A DNA stretch of 64,000 bases, taken from positions 29,278 through 93,277 of the forward strand of contig CAYFFO010000005.1 in NCBI GenBank assembly GCA_964342485.1. Direction: 5' to 3'. Every line of letters begins with the position of its first letter. The stretch's first letter is position 1. The notes beneath the pieces are model-generated. The model was not told the DNA's origin and ran no database searches. It saw only the letters and a program-made list of their open reading frames with translations. This document shows, piece by piece, positions 42,595 through 52,260 of the stretch. The translations under genes were made by a program, and so were the position numbers. Origin of the DNA: CAYFFO01 sp964342485. Lineage in GTDB: Bacteria; Chloroflexota; Dehalococcoidia; Lucifugimonadales; CAJWER01.

Positions 42595-44586
42595 ATGTCA
42601 GATTTTAGTTTAGTTGCTGATTTTAAACCTACTGGTGATCAGCCTCAGGCTATTGATAACTTATCAAAGGGTATCCAAAAAGGATCCCGACATCAGACAC
42701 TACTCGGAGTTACTGGTAGTGGCAAGACTTTTACAATGGCAGGGGTAATAGAGCACGTACAGAGACCTGCTTTGGTTATTGCTCACAATAAAACTCTTGC
42801 CGCCCAACTAGCTACTGAATTCAAGGAATTCTTCCCTGAAAATGCAGTGGAATATTTTGTAAGTTACTATGATTACTACCAGCCAGAAGCTTATGTTCCA
42901 AGGACCGATACTTACATTGAGAAAGAAGCAGATATAAATGAACAGCTTGATAAACTTCGACATTCCGCTACAAGGGCTTTATTAACTCGACGGGATGTTC
43001 TTATAGTAGCATCAGTATCTTGTATTTTTGGACTCGGTTCACCTGAAGAATACCTGAGCTTTGTTTGTTCAATTTCAATAGGACAGCAACTTAGCAGGAA
43101 CAGTTTAATTCGCCAGCTTGTAGATATGCAATATGAGAGGAACGACTTTGATATTTCTAGAGGTAAATTCAGGGTAAGAGGGGATACTTTAGAGATTATT
43201 CCTGCTTATGAAGACGAAATGGCTGTAAGGGTTGAATACTGGGGTGATGAGATTGAAAGAATTGTACAGATCGATCCTTTAACTGGTGAAATGCTAGGTG
43301 AAATAGATAAGGTAGAAATATACCCGGCCAAACACTTTGTCACATCTGAAGAAAAATTGGCTTCAGCGTTAGAATCTATCCATGATGAGCTCTATGAACA
43401 TTTGTCATATCTAAGAAATGAAGGAAAATTGGTAGAAGCACAAAGATTGGAATCTCGTACTAGGTATGACTTAGAAATGTTGAGAGAGACAGGCTATTGT
43501 GCTGGAGTTGAAAATTATGCCAGGCATTTATCAGGTCGAAAACAAGGTAGCACTCCTCATACGCTACTAGACTATTTCCCTGAAGATTGTTTGATTTTTG
43601 TGGATGAGTCTCATATGACACTTCCTCAAATAAGAGCGATGTATGGCGGAGACAGGTCGAGAAAGCAGGTTCTTGTTGAACATGGATTTAGATTACCGTC
43701 CGCTCTTGATAACAGGCCTCTTAACTTCAATGAATTTCAAAATTATGTGAGGACAGGTGTGTACGTTTCTGCTACTCCGGGGTCCTACGAATTAGAAAAT
43801 TCAGATAATATAATTGAACAACTTATCAGACCGACGGGACTTGAAGATCCTGATATTGAGATAAAGCCTACGCATGGTCAAATTGATGATCTTCTTTATC
43901 AGATACGTAGCAGGTCTGAACGTGATGAACGATGTTTGGTAACTACATTGACTAAACGTATGGCAGAGGAATTATCAGATTATCTTCTTGATGCGGGTAT
44001 AAAAACCCACCATCTTCATTCTGAAATAGATACTTTAGAGAGAAGCGAGGTTTTAAGGGATTTGAGGTTAGGAATTTATGATGTGGTAGTTGGTATAAAT
44101 TTACTCAGGGAAGGTTTAGATTTACCTGAAGTTAGCTTGGTGGCAATCATTGATGCTGACAAAGAGGGATTTTTAAGATCATCTACCGCTTTGACTCAGA
44201 CTATAGGGAGAGCAGCAAGGCATATTGAAGGACACGTAATCATGTACGCTGACTCTATTACAAGATCGATGAAGATAGCTATCGATGAAACCAAAAGAAG
44301 GAAAAGGATACAAAGGCACTATAACCAACAAAATAACATTACACCTCAAGGTATACGTAAAGCAATTCATGATATAACAGAGCGGGTCAAAGAGGTTGTA
44401 GATACGGAAAAATCATCAATTGATGTAGAACATATGAACATTGAACAGGTCGAAGATCTCATCGTTGACTTGGAAATACAAATGCAGAAAGCCTCAAAGG
44501 ATCTACAATTTGAAACAGCAGCATTATTGAGAGATCAGATTGTGGATCTGAAGAATTATTTCACAGAAGATCCAGTCAAACTTTAA
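42595..44586 (+). CDS. uvrB: UvrABC system protein B
   Basis: A 663-residue DNA-damage recognition helicase of nucleotide excision repair. Walker A is GVTGSGKTFTMA (about 39-50), the beta-hairpin is YYDYYQPEAYVPRTDTYIE, Walker B-type box IFVDESHMTLPQ lies near 340, and motifs V-VI (GINLLREGLDLPE, TIGRAARH) follow. The C-terminal UVR domain (VEDLIVDLEIQMQKAS) binds UvrC. Length is normal. A large beta-propeller gene separates it from uvrC, which is convergent. Confidence 0.97.
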   Translation: MSDFSLVADFKPTGDQPQAIDNLSKGIQKGSRHQTLLGVTGSGKTFTMAGVIEHVQRPALVIAHNKTLAAQLATEFKEFFPENAVEYFVSYYDYYQPEAYVPRTDTYIEKEADINEQLDKLRHSATRALLTRRDVLIVASVSCIFGLGSPEEYLSFVCSISIGQQLSRNSLIRQLVDMQYERNDFDISRGKFRVRGDTLEIIPAYEDEMAVRVEYWGDEIERIVQIDPLTGEMLGEIDKVEIYPAKHFVTSEEKLASALESIHDELYEHLSYLRNEGKLVEAQRLESRTRYDLEMLRETGYCAGVENYARHLSGRKQGSTPHTLLDYFPEDCLIFVDESHMTLPQIRAMYGGDRSRKQVLVEHGFRLPSALDNRPLNFNEFQNYVRTGVYVSATPGSYELENSDNIIEQLIRPTGLEDPDIEIKPTHGQIDDLLYQIRSRSERDERCLVTTLTKRMAEELSDYLLDAGIKTHHLHSEIDTLERSEVLRDLRLGIYDVVVGINLLREGLDLPEVSLVAIIDADKEGFLRSSTALTQTIGRAARHIEGHVIMYADSITRSMKIAIDETKRRKRIQRHYNQQNNITPQGIRKAIHDITERVKEVVDTEKSSIDVEHMNIEQVEDLIVDLEIQMQKASKDLQFETAALLRDQIVDLKNYFTEDPVKL

Positions 44587-44685
44587 TAGTTAAATTTACA
44601 CTTTGAATTATTCTATATTATTATTTATGCATTCTTATCTAAAGTAAATTAAGGGTATCTAAAAAACTGGGTTGAGGTGCTAGCA

Positions 44686-47600
44686 TTGATTCCAACAAAT
44701 ATTCAAGACATCTATAAATCACTTGATTGGCGTTCGATAGGTCCATATAGGGCGGGAAGAGTTGTTGCGGTTGCGGGTGACCCAGTCAACAAACAGGTAT
44801 TCTACTTTGGATCTGTTGGAGGAGGACTTTGGAAAACAGCAGACGGGGGCACATACTGGCAAAACATTTCTGATGGATATTTCAATACTGCTTCTGTGGG
44901 AGCACTGGATGTTTCAAAATCTGATCCAAACGTTATATATGCAGGCATGGGAGAAGCATGTATACGAGTAGATGTAACTCATGGAGATGGTGTGTATCGA
45001 TCTGTTAATTCAGGTGAATCATGGTCTCACCTGGGACTTGAAGATACCAGGCATATTTCGAGATTACGAATTCATCCTGATGATCCAGATACTGTGTATG
45101 TTGGGGCACTTGGAAATGCATTTGCTCCTAATAAGCAAAGAGGAGTTTTCCGTTCTTACGATGGGGGGCAAAACTGGACAAATGTATTGTATAAAAGTGA
45201 ATTTGCAGGTATCGCAGATTTATCAATGGATCCTAATAATCCACGTATTTTGTTTGCATCTATGTGGCAAGCACAGCGATCGTTTTGGTACATGAATAGC
45301 GGTGGACCTGACAGTGGATTATATAGGAGTTTTGACTCGGGAGATACCTGGATTAACCTTTCTTCACGGACCGGTCTTCCAAAAGGTGTTTTAGGCAGGA
45401 TAGGAATCGCCTCTTCAGGTGCGAAGCCTGGTCGTATTTGGGCTTTAATTGAAGCAGAAGACGGTGGTTTGTTTCGGTCGGATAATGGTGGGGAATCTTG
45501 GGAAAGAATAAACGATAGCGAAGATATTCGTGCCCGATCTTGGTATTACACACACATCTTTGCAGATCCTAAAGATGAAGATACAGTTTATATACTTGCT
45601 CCAGATATGTTGCGTTCTATTGATGGGGGGAATACTTTTACGAAGGTTAGTATGCCTCATTCTGATCAACATGATCTTTGGATCGATCCTTCTGATACAT
45701 TAAGAATGATTCAAGGAAACGATGGTGGTGCCTGTGTTAGCTTCAATGGGGGAGATAGTTGGAGTTCGACCTATAATCAACCGACTTCACAATTTTACTC
45801 TGTCGCAGTTGATAATCAGGTTCCATACCGGATTTATGGGGCCCAACAGGATAATAGTGCGGTAAGTATACCAAGCAGATCTTCAAAAGGAATGATTCCC
45901 TGGGATGATTGTTACACTATTGGACTTTCTGAAAGCGGGAAGGTTGCTGTAAATCCTGTAAATTCAAATATAGTTTATTCCTCATATCCCGGTGGCACAC
46001 TCATGAGATATGATCATAATAGTGGCCAAGTAAGAGTTATCATGGTTTGGCCTGAGTATTACCAAAATTCCCCACCCAAAAATAATAAATATAGATTTGG
46101 ATGGGAATTTCCGATAGTAATATCCACTCATGATCCAAATATCCTTTATACCACTGGCAATATTGTATTCAAATCGATTGATGAAGGTACTACATGGGAA
46201 CCGATTAGTCCTGATTTGACAAGAAATGATGTTACGAAACAGGAATTATCTGGTCCTATAACATCTGAGGGTCCTTGGGCTGAGATTTACTGCACTATAT
46301 ACGCTTTTGCAGAGTCTCCAATAACTCCTGGGTTATTTTGGGCTGGTACAGATGATGGTTTGGTTTATGTTTCTCAAGATGGTGGTGATAATTGGGATGA
46401 GGTTACTCCAAATGGTTTGCCAGAATGGACACTAATTAGTGTAATTGAACCTTCTCATTATGATGATGGAGTTGCCTATATAGCCTGCACTGGATACAAG
46501 CTAGGCGATACAGAAGCTTATATATATAAAACTTCTGATTGTGGTAAAAATTGGGAACTAGTAATAGATGGAATAAGGGAAAATGATTTTGTTCGGGTTA
46601 TTCGAGAGGATCCTGAGAAGGAAGGGTTACTGTATATAGGTTCTGAGACAGGTATTTATATATCTGATAATAACGCAAAGTACTGGCATAGCTTCCAGCT
46701 AAATTTACCTGTTTCACCAATATACGATATTGCTATTAAAGATTCAGATTTAATTGTTGCAACACATGGCAGGTCTTTTTGGATACTTGATGATATCAGT
46801 CCAATTCGTAAATTTGGTATCGAAGGATTTTTACCAACTACTCAGTTATCAAAACCAAGGAATACTATTAGGTTAGTGATGCAGGCAGGATCTATTATTG
46901 AGTCTTGGCCCGGTAAGCATTACATGAGCAATATTTTGGGAGCTCCTGCTGCCTGGCTTGAGACAAAGTCAGTAGCCGGGAAAACAGTAAAGACTGGATT
47001 GACGGCTGGAATGAATCCCGAAGAAGGAGTTGCTATAGATTTTGTGCTCGATAAACAAGAGGACGATAAAGTAGTGGTAGAAATTCGGGATGAAAATAAC
47101 CAGGTGGTTAGAAGATTCTCATCAACTAATCCAAGCAAAGACAAATTACTTTGTAAACCGGGATTAAATCGATTTTACTGGGATCTTAGATACACTGATT
47201 ACCATGAATTGCCTGATGAGGCTGGAGGCGCTAGTCCTTTTGGAGCGAAAATAATGGCGCCTTTGGTAGAACCTGGCAAATATAAAATCCTATTAATATG
47301 TGGCAGTAATAAGTTGGAAGAATCTTTTGAGATATTACTAGATCCTAGATCAGAAGCATCAAATGAAGATATAAAAAAACAGGTGGACTTACAGAAGCGT
47401 ATCGGTGATAAGTATCAAGAAACAACAGAGATAGTGTTACAAATCAGAAGATTAAAGAAGCAACTTACTGAATGGGAAAATAAAATCACCAAAATAGGTG
47501 AACAGCCAGAGTTTTCTGAAAAATCTACGAATATTCAATCCAACCTATTGGATATAGAAAATGAGATTGTCCCATTTCGATCAGCTGGACCTCAGCCTTT

Positions 47601-47817
47601 GGGTATACCAGTCGGTTTATATGCAAAGCTGAAAGAACTTTCAGGCGTAGTGGGAAGTGCCGACTCTATTCCAACGATGTCTTCTTATCAATTATTTGAT
47701 GATCTTTCAAATCGGTTAGAGACCCAATTTGAATTGTACAAAGCAATTATAGAGGATCAAATGCCAACCTTTACTGAGAAGTTGAAAAGGGCAAATATAC
47801 CATATATTGCGTACTAA
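44686..47817 (+). CDS. Large VPS10/sialidase-type beta-propeller protein
   Basis: A protein of about 1043 residues. The N-terminal three quarters contain many BNR/sortilin-like repeats of the type GVYRSVNSGESW, GLFRSDNGGESWERI, GVFRSYDGGQNW, VYVSQDGGDNWDEV, with S/T-x-D-x-G-x-T/S-W cores; the C-terminal 200 residues hold an extension with coiled-coil character (QIRRLKKQLTEWENKI). Such proteins are usually secreted glycosidase- or Vps10-like, but no signal peptide is visible. The frame opens at GTG 44677, but TTG 44686 has GAGG at the right distance and I prefer it. Function unknown. Confidence 0.85.
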   Translation: MIPTNIQDIYKSLDWRSIGPYRAGRVVAVAGDPVNKQVFYFGSVGGGLWKTADGGTYWQNISDGYFNTASVGALDVSKSDPNVIYAGMGEACIRVDVTHGDGVYRSVNSGESWSHLGLEDTRHISRLRIHPDDPDTVYVGALGNAFAPNKQRGVFRSYDGGQNWTNVLYKSEFAGIADLSMDPNNPRILFASMWQAQRSFWYMNSGGPDSGLYRSFDSGDTWINLSSRTGLPKGVLGRIGIASSGAKPGRIWALIEAEDGGLFRSDNGGESWERINDSEDIRARSWYYTHIFADPKDEDTVYILAPDMLRSIDGGNTFTKVSMPHSDQHDLWIDPSDTLRMIQGNDGGACVSFNGGDSWSSTYNQPTSQFYSVAVDNQVPYRIYGAQQDNSAVSIPSRSSKGMIPWDDCYTIGLSESGKVAVNPVNSNIVYSSYPGGTLMRYDHNSGQVRVIMVWPEYYQNSPPKNNKYRFGWEFPIVISTHDPNILYTTGNIVFKSIDEGTTWEPISPDLTRNDVTKQELSGPITSEGPWAEIYCTIYAFAESPITPGLFWAGTDDGLVYVSQDGGDNWDEVTPNGLPEWTLISVIEPSHYDDGVAYIACTGYKLGDTEAYIYKTSDCGKNWELVIDGIRENDFVRVIREDPEKEGLLYIGSETGIYISDNNAKYWHSFQLNLPVSPIYDIAIKDSDLIVATHGRSFWILDDISPIRKFGIEGFLPTTQLSKPRNTIRLVMQAGSIIESWPGKHYMSNILGAPAAWLETKSVAGKTVKTGLTAGMNPEEGVAIDFVLDKQEDDKVVVEIRDENNQVVRRFSSTNPSKDKLLCKPGLNRFYWDLRYTDYHELPDEAGGASPFGAKIMAPLVEPGKYKILLICGSNKLEESFEILLDPRSEASNEDIKKQVDLQKRIGDKYQETTEIVLQIRRLKKQLTEWENKITKIGEQPEFSEKSTNIQSNLLDIENEIVPFRSAGPQPLGIPVGLYAKLKELSGVVGSADSIPTMSSYQLFDDLSNRLETQFELYKAIIEDQMPTFTEKLKRANIPYIAY

Positions 47818-47843
47818 TTGATTAGTGACTTTTTATAGTCTTT

Positions 47844-49742
47844 CTAAAGGTTTTGTTTAATTTGGGTAGCAACTTTGACAGAAAATCCGTTTAATGAGGA
47901 TATTTCTTCTATAGACGCTTTTTTGATTCCTGCGGTTGATCCAAAAGTTTTTAGAAGCAAATTTCTACGTTTAGGCCCAATTCCAGCGATTTTATCAAGA
48001 GTTGAAGATATTGATTTTATTGATCTACGGTTTCGGTGAAATGTCACCGCAAATCTGTGTGCTTCATCCCTTGCACGTTGAACTAGGAATAGAGCTTTTG
48101 AATTTCTTGGTAGCACGATAGGATCTGGATTTTCAGGTATAAAAAGTTCTTCTTCCTCTTTTGCCAGGCTGGCTAATGGTATTTCGTCTATACCTAGCTC
48201 CAATAATACTTGTATGGCTGTACCCAAATGGCCTTTACCGCCATCTATTAATACTAAATCCGGGATAAATTTCCATTTATCGGTTTTGAGATCAATTTTA
48301 TTCAATGGCAGAGAATCATTAACGTTAGTTTTTTGAAAATGTCGAAATCTCCTTGATAGCATTTCCTTCATCATTGAATAATCATCTATGCCTTCGACAG
48401 ACTTGATTATGAATTTTCGATAATCAGACTTTTTGGGCTTACCATTTTCAAAAACTACCATACTGCCTACTGGACTGGTCCCGTGTGTGTTGGATATGTC
48501 ATAGCATTCAATACGATATGGAGGATGAGGTAAACTTAAGAATTCTTGGAGTTCCCCAATTCCTTCTTCAAAATTCGCTTTAGGGTCGACGCTTAAACGT
48601 TTTTGTTTTAGACCTTCTACTGCGTTATTTTGAGCCATTTGTACAAGTTTATGTTTTGTGCCACGTACCGGCACCGAAATTTGAACTTTGGCACCGCGTT
48701 TGTGTTGAAGCCAGGATCTAGTTAATTCGATATCCTCAATGACAAAGCCGGATACAATTGAACTGGGTACGAAAGGATTTGAGCTGTAAAATTGTTCTAT
48801 AAATGCTTGAATAATATTGCTGTCAGATGAACCTTTAACTCCAGACATCAAAAAATGTTCCCGTCCAACCATCTTACCTTCTCTTATGGTAAATATTTCT
48901 ATCCATGCCTCGCTGTTTTCTTTTGCTAAACCAAGGACATCGATACTCTCTTTATTGATATTTGATACTTTTTGAATAGTATTCACCTGTTCTATAGACT
49001 GGATTTGATCTCTTAGGGTCGCGGCTTTTTCGAAATCGAGATTATCCGCTGCATAATTCATTTGTGTAGAGATCTGTTTCTTAACAGCAGAGGTTTTCCC
49101 CCTCAAGAAAAGGCTTACTTGATCGATCACTTTTCCGTATCCTATTTGATCAACCGCTCCAATGCATGGGCCAACACATCTGTTGATATGATAGTCGAGA
49201 CAAGGATGTGGATCTTTACCAGTAATTGTTTTTGTACATGATCTATAAGGGAAGAGTTTTTTCAATAGTTTAAGAGTTTTCCTGATACTATGAGCACTTG
49301 CATATGGACCAAAGTATTTGGCCCCATCATTTGTAACATGACGGGTTATATATACCCTAGGGAAGGTTTCTGTGGTATCTATTTTTATAAACGGATAGGT
49401 TTTGTCGTCTTTAAGTCTAATATTGAACGGAGGCTTGTGTTTTTTTATGAGGGTTGATTCGAGTAATAGGGCCTCGTCTCCCGACTCAGTGACAATGAAT
49501 TCAAAGTTACTAACTTTTGACATCAAAGTTTTTACTTTGTAATGTAATTTGTCTTTATGATAGAAATATGTTCTAAGACGATTCCTTAAATTTACCGCTT
49601 TCCCAATGTAGAGTACCTTATTATTATGTGTGAAAATATATACTCCAGGTTTAATAGGGGCAGTTTTTAAACGGGACTTTAATGTTGAAAGGGCAACAAC
49701 GTTTTCGGTCATAATTGCAACATCCCTGATAGCAAGTACCAT
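47844..49742 (-). CDS. uvrC: UvrABC system protein C
   Basis: A 632-residue excision nuclease subunit. The GIY-YIG domain is KPGVYIFTHNNKVLYIGKAV (about 31-50); the cysteine-rich region CTKTITGKDPHPCLDYHINR, the UVR motif (DNLDFEKAATLRDQIQSIEQ), the RNase H-like endonuclease domain (RIECYDISNTHGTSPVGSMV and VLIDGGKGHLG) and a terminal helix-hairpin-helix (IAGIGPKRRNLLLKTFGS) follow. The frame opens at ATG 49742; the ATG at 49712 (after AGGGATG) may be the true start. It converges with the propeller gene. Confidence 0.96.
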   Translation of the reverse strand: MVLAIRDVAIMTENVVALSTLKSRLKTAPIKPGVYIFTHNNKVLYIGKAVNLRNRLRTYFYHKDKLHYKVKTLMSKVSNFEFIVTESGDEALLLESTLIKKHKPPFNIRLKDDKTYPFIKIDTTETFPRVYITRHVTNDGAKYFGPYASAHSIRKTLKLLKKLFPYRSCTKTITGKDPHPCLDYHINRCVGPCIGAVDQIGYGKVIDQVSLFLRGKTSAVKKQISTQMNYAADNLDFEKAATLRDQIQSIEQVNTIQKVSNINKESIDVLGLAKENSEAWIEIFTIREGKMVGREHFLMSGVKGSSDSNIIQAFIEQFYSSNPFVPSSIVSGFVIEDIELTRSWLQHKRGAKVQISVPVRGTKHKLVQMAQNNAVEGLKQKRLSVDPKANFEEGIGELQEFLSLPHPPYRIECYDISNTHGTSPVGSMVVFENGKPKKSDYRKFIIKSVEGIDDYSMMKEMLSRRFRHFQKTNVNDSLPLNKIDLKTDKWKFIPDLVLIDGGKGHLGTAIQVLLELGIDEIPLASLAKEEEELFIPENPDPIVLPRNSKALFLVQRARDEAHRFAVTFHRNRRSIKSISSTLDKIAGIGPKRRNLLLKTFGSTAGIKKASIEEISSLNGFSVKVATQIKQNL

Positions 49743-49831
49743 TTATATATTTAATTATATGAGGCATCTATACCCCTGTTATGGTTGCTATAAATCAGTA
49801 CTGAGAACTTTAATTTTAGGTGAAATTAGCC

Positions 49832-50158
49832 TTAGTTGCCAATTGTAAAGTTTAGTATTCCTATAGCCAGAAAGATAATTGAAGATAAAGTCCCAATGCG
49901 TATCAGTTCCATCTTTAAATAAGGGTATTCGGCAGGTATCAGTTTTGAAGTTCTCGCTGTTTTGAGAACGGGTTGATTAGTATTGGAAGATTTTGATGTG
50001 CTGGTTACCAATGGGCGATTTGTTTTTTCAGACTGATCTTCATTGTCTTTTCTTTGAGTCGGCGCTGCCTGAAATTGCCGAGGAGCACGGTTACCTCTTT
50101 TCCGCTTTTCCCTCGTTTTTGATTGTCGGGCCGCGGCCTTTTGGTTTTTGTTAGGCAT
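49832..50158 (-). CDS. Small basic protein with C-terminal membrane anchor, unknown function
   Basis: A 108-residue protein I do not recognise. The first 30 residues are strongly basic (MPNKNQKAAARQSKTREKRK), the middle is polar and probably disordered, and residues about 87-105 (IGTLSSIIFLAIGILNFTI) form one membrane helix, so the bulk would sit in the cytosol as a tail-anchored protein. It precedes uvrC on the same strand and follows xerD-like. It could bind nucleic acid or ribosomes through its basic arm, which is inference. Confidence 0.6.
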   Translation of the reverse strand: MPNKNQKAAARQSKTREKRKRGNRAPRQFQAAPTQRKDNEDQSEKTNRPLVTSTSKSSNTNQPVLKTARTSKLIPAEYPYLKMELIRIGTLSSIIFLAIGILNFTIGN

Positions 50159-50339
50159 AGTTTGTTGTCTCCGGTATCAGTTTGAAGTTTATTATTGTCG
50201 TTAATAGTATGTTCACATTATACGTCTTATAAGGATCTCAACAAATCACTATATGACGATAAGAATTCGTTTCTATTCTACAGGATTTTAGTCTTTCGGA
50301 CTAATTTTGACTCGAATTAGATTTAATACTTTACGGTGT

Positions 50340-51239
50340 TTAAGCTCTTGGATGAGAATTTTGATAGCTTGTCCTAACATGTTCGTCTGTAAGGTGAGTG
50401 TAAACTTGAGTTGTTGTTATACTTGAATGGCCTAACAATTCTTGGACATGTCTTAAAGGTGCTCCTCCTTTAAGTAAATGAGTTGCGAAACTATGTCTTA
50501 AAATATGGGGGCTAATTTCAGTATTGATACCCGCATGAATTGCGCGTTTTTTTAGAATGAACCAGAAGCCTTGCCGTGTAAGCCTGGTTCCTTTTTTATT
50601 TAAGAAAAGATGTTTATATGATTTTTGAGATAGCATTATGGGACGTATTTCGTTTATGTAAAAACTTAAAATATCTACTGCTTCGCTATGAATTGGTACA
50701 ATTCGTTCTTTAGACCCCTTTCCCATGCACCGTATGTATCCTTGCACAAGGTCAATATCGTCTAAATCGAGATTAATTAATTCACTTATACGAATACCAC
50801 TCGCATAAAGAATATGGATCATGCAACTGTCTCTGATATCTTCTGGACGATTACGATTTTTTGAATCTAAAAGTTTATCTATTTCGTTCACTGACAAAGC
50901 TTTGGGTAGGGTTCTGCCAGTTCTTAGTGAATAGATATTTTTTGCAGGATCATCTTGGATTACTCCTTCATCAATCAGAAAAGAAAAAAAAGATCTAATA
51001 GTAGCTATTTTTCTTGCCAGGCTGGTGATTGCATAGCCTTTTAATTCAAGATTTGATTTGAATTGAGCAATATGCGTAGAATTTACCAAGACCCAATTAG
51101 TATGATCCAGGTCGAAATCTTTTGTACTCAAAAAATGGCAAAACTGGTATAAATCGCTTCTATACGCGGACAAAGTGTTTGATGATAATCCACGTTCTAC
51201 TGATAAGTAGTTTATGAAAAGATTGACCTGAGCATCCAT
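50340..51239 (-). CDS. XerC/XerD-like tyrosine recombinase
   Basis: A 299-residue integrase-fold recombinase. The N-terminal SAM-like domain has NYLSVERGLSSNTLSAYRSD, and the catalytic residues are visible: Arg in YASGIRISELINLD (about 149), Lys nearby in GKGSKERIVP, His-Arg in SPHILRHSFATHLLK (about 244-247), His in ELLGHSSITTTQVYTH and the nucleophilic Tyr there. Length and sequence fit XerD (resolution of chromosome dimers at dif). No phage or integron genes adjoin it. Which of XerC, XerD or XerA it is cannot be decided here. Confidence 0.93.
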   Translation of the reverse strand: MDAQVNLFINYLSVERGLSSNTLSAYRSDLYQFCHFLSTKDFDLDHTNWVLVNSTHIAQFKSNLELKGYAITSLARKIATIRSFFSFLIDEGVIQDDPAKNIYSLRTGRTLPKALSVNEIDKLLDSKNRNRPEDIRDSCMIHILYASGIRISELINLDLDDIDLVQGYIRCMGKGSKERIVPIHSEAVDILSFYINEIRPIMLSQKSYKHLFLNKKGTRLTRQGFWFILKKRAIHAGINTEISPHILRHSFATHLLKGGAPLRHVQELLGHSSITTTQVYTHLTDEHVRTSYQNSHPRA

Positions 51240-51340
51240 GGATGAATCCTAACATCTATGGGAGCTAAATTGGTATGAGTAACAGGATGTAAAATGCGTA
51301 AAATTGTGTTGTAGAATATTTTGTGGAGGTGCGTTTTTCC

Positions 51341-51369
51341 TTGACGGTTGAGTCGTACAGCAATAAACT
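51341..51369 (+). promoter_or_regulatory. Possible promoter of lgt
   Basis: TTGACG (51341-51346), 17 bases and TAAACT (51364-51369) lie 22 bases before the lgt ATG. The -10 box matches in 4/6 positions only. Confidence 0.4.
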
Positions 51370-51391
51370 TTCGTTAACAAGGTTATAAAAC

Positions 51392-52255
51392 ATGATCGAA
51401 ATAGATATAAGCCCATTCCTGTTATCAACCAATTTCATTTCTAACATTACACTTAGCTGGCATGGGTTATTTAGTTTTATTGCAGTTGCGAGCGCAGTGA
51501 TTCTAGTTGCCCGATGGGCACCTCTCAGGCAAATTGATCCAGATGTTATCCTCTCGATAGCAATCTGGGGGATTATAGGAGGTGTAATAGGAGCTCGATT
51601 CGTTCATGTGATTGATAATTGGGGCCCAATATATTCTCAAAGGCCAGAACAAATTATTCAGATTTGGACGGGTGGGATAGGAGTTTGGGGTGGTATTTTA
51701 GGTGGGTTTATTGCTGCTGCAGGATATGCTTTAATATTTAAGCACCCTGTTGGTTTGATATCTGACTTAACTGCTCCTGCAATGCTTTATGTACAATCAA
51801 TCGGTCGGCTTGGAGACATTGTAAACGGAGAACATTGTTCTACAGCGACTGATTTCTTTTTTGGATTTACCTGGACACATCAGCTTAGTGCTGCCCGCTC
51901 ATGTTCAGATGGATGGCTAAATGAATCTGTACACCCAGCAGTTGTCTACGAAATGATATGGAATATTCTTTCGTTGGCAATTATCTGGCAACTTAGGGGT
52001 AGATTGAAACCAGATGGAATGCTTTGGACCTTATACCTTGCTTTGTATTCTGCTGGCAGGTTTGTAGTGAGTTTTTTCAGGATGGACCCAGTTTGGGCGT
52101 TTGGTATGCAGGAAGCGCAATATATAGCGCTTCTTGTGTTGGCTATTACGGTACCTTTGCTAATAATCAAAGCCAGGTTAACTGATAGGGTAGAGGATAC
52201 ACCTCTTGTAATAGAAAGTGGCAGTCGCGCGGAGCGAAGAAGAAAAAGCAGGTGA
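51392..52255 (+). CDS. lgt: Prolipoprotein diacylglyceryl transferase
   Basis: A 287-residue inner-membrane enzyme that attaches diacylglycerol to the lipobox cysteine of prolipoproteins. About seven membrane segments and the family motifs GGVIGARFVHVIDNWG, GIGVWGGILGGFIAA, IGRLGDIVNGEHCS (conserved N and H region) and HPAVVYEMIWN are present. It fits the several lipoproteins encoded in this window (1-1024, 13920, 18380, 31459, 41235). It starts behind a weak AAGG. Confidence 0.95.
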   Translation: MIEIDISPFLLSTNFISNITLSWHGLFSFIAVASAVILVARWAPLRQIDPDVILSIAIWGIIGGVIGARFVHVIDNWGPIYSQRPEQIIQIWTGGIGVWGGILGGFIAAAGYALIFKHPVGLISDLTAPAMLYVQSIGRLGDIVNGEHCSTATDFFFGFTWTHQLSAARSCSDGWLNESVHPAVVYEMIWNILSLAIIWQLRGRLKPDGMLWTLYLALYSAGRFVVSFFRMDPVWAFGMQEAQYIALLVLAITVPLLIIKARLTDRVEDTPLVIESGSRAERRRKSR

Positions 52256-52260
52256 TAAAT

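Noticed and set aside
50340..51239. Integrase of a mobile element
   Set aside because: Sequence resembles XerC/XerD and no attachment repeats, phage or cargo genes are seen nearby.
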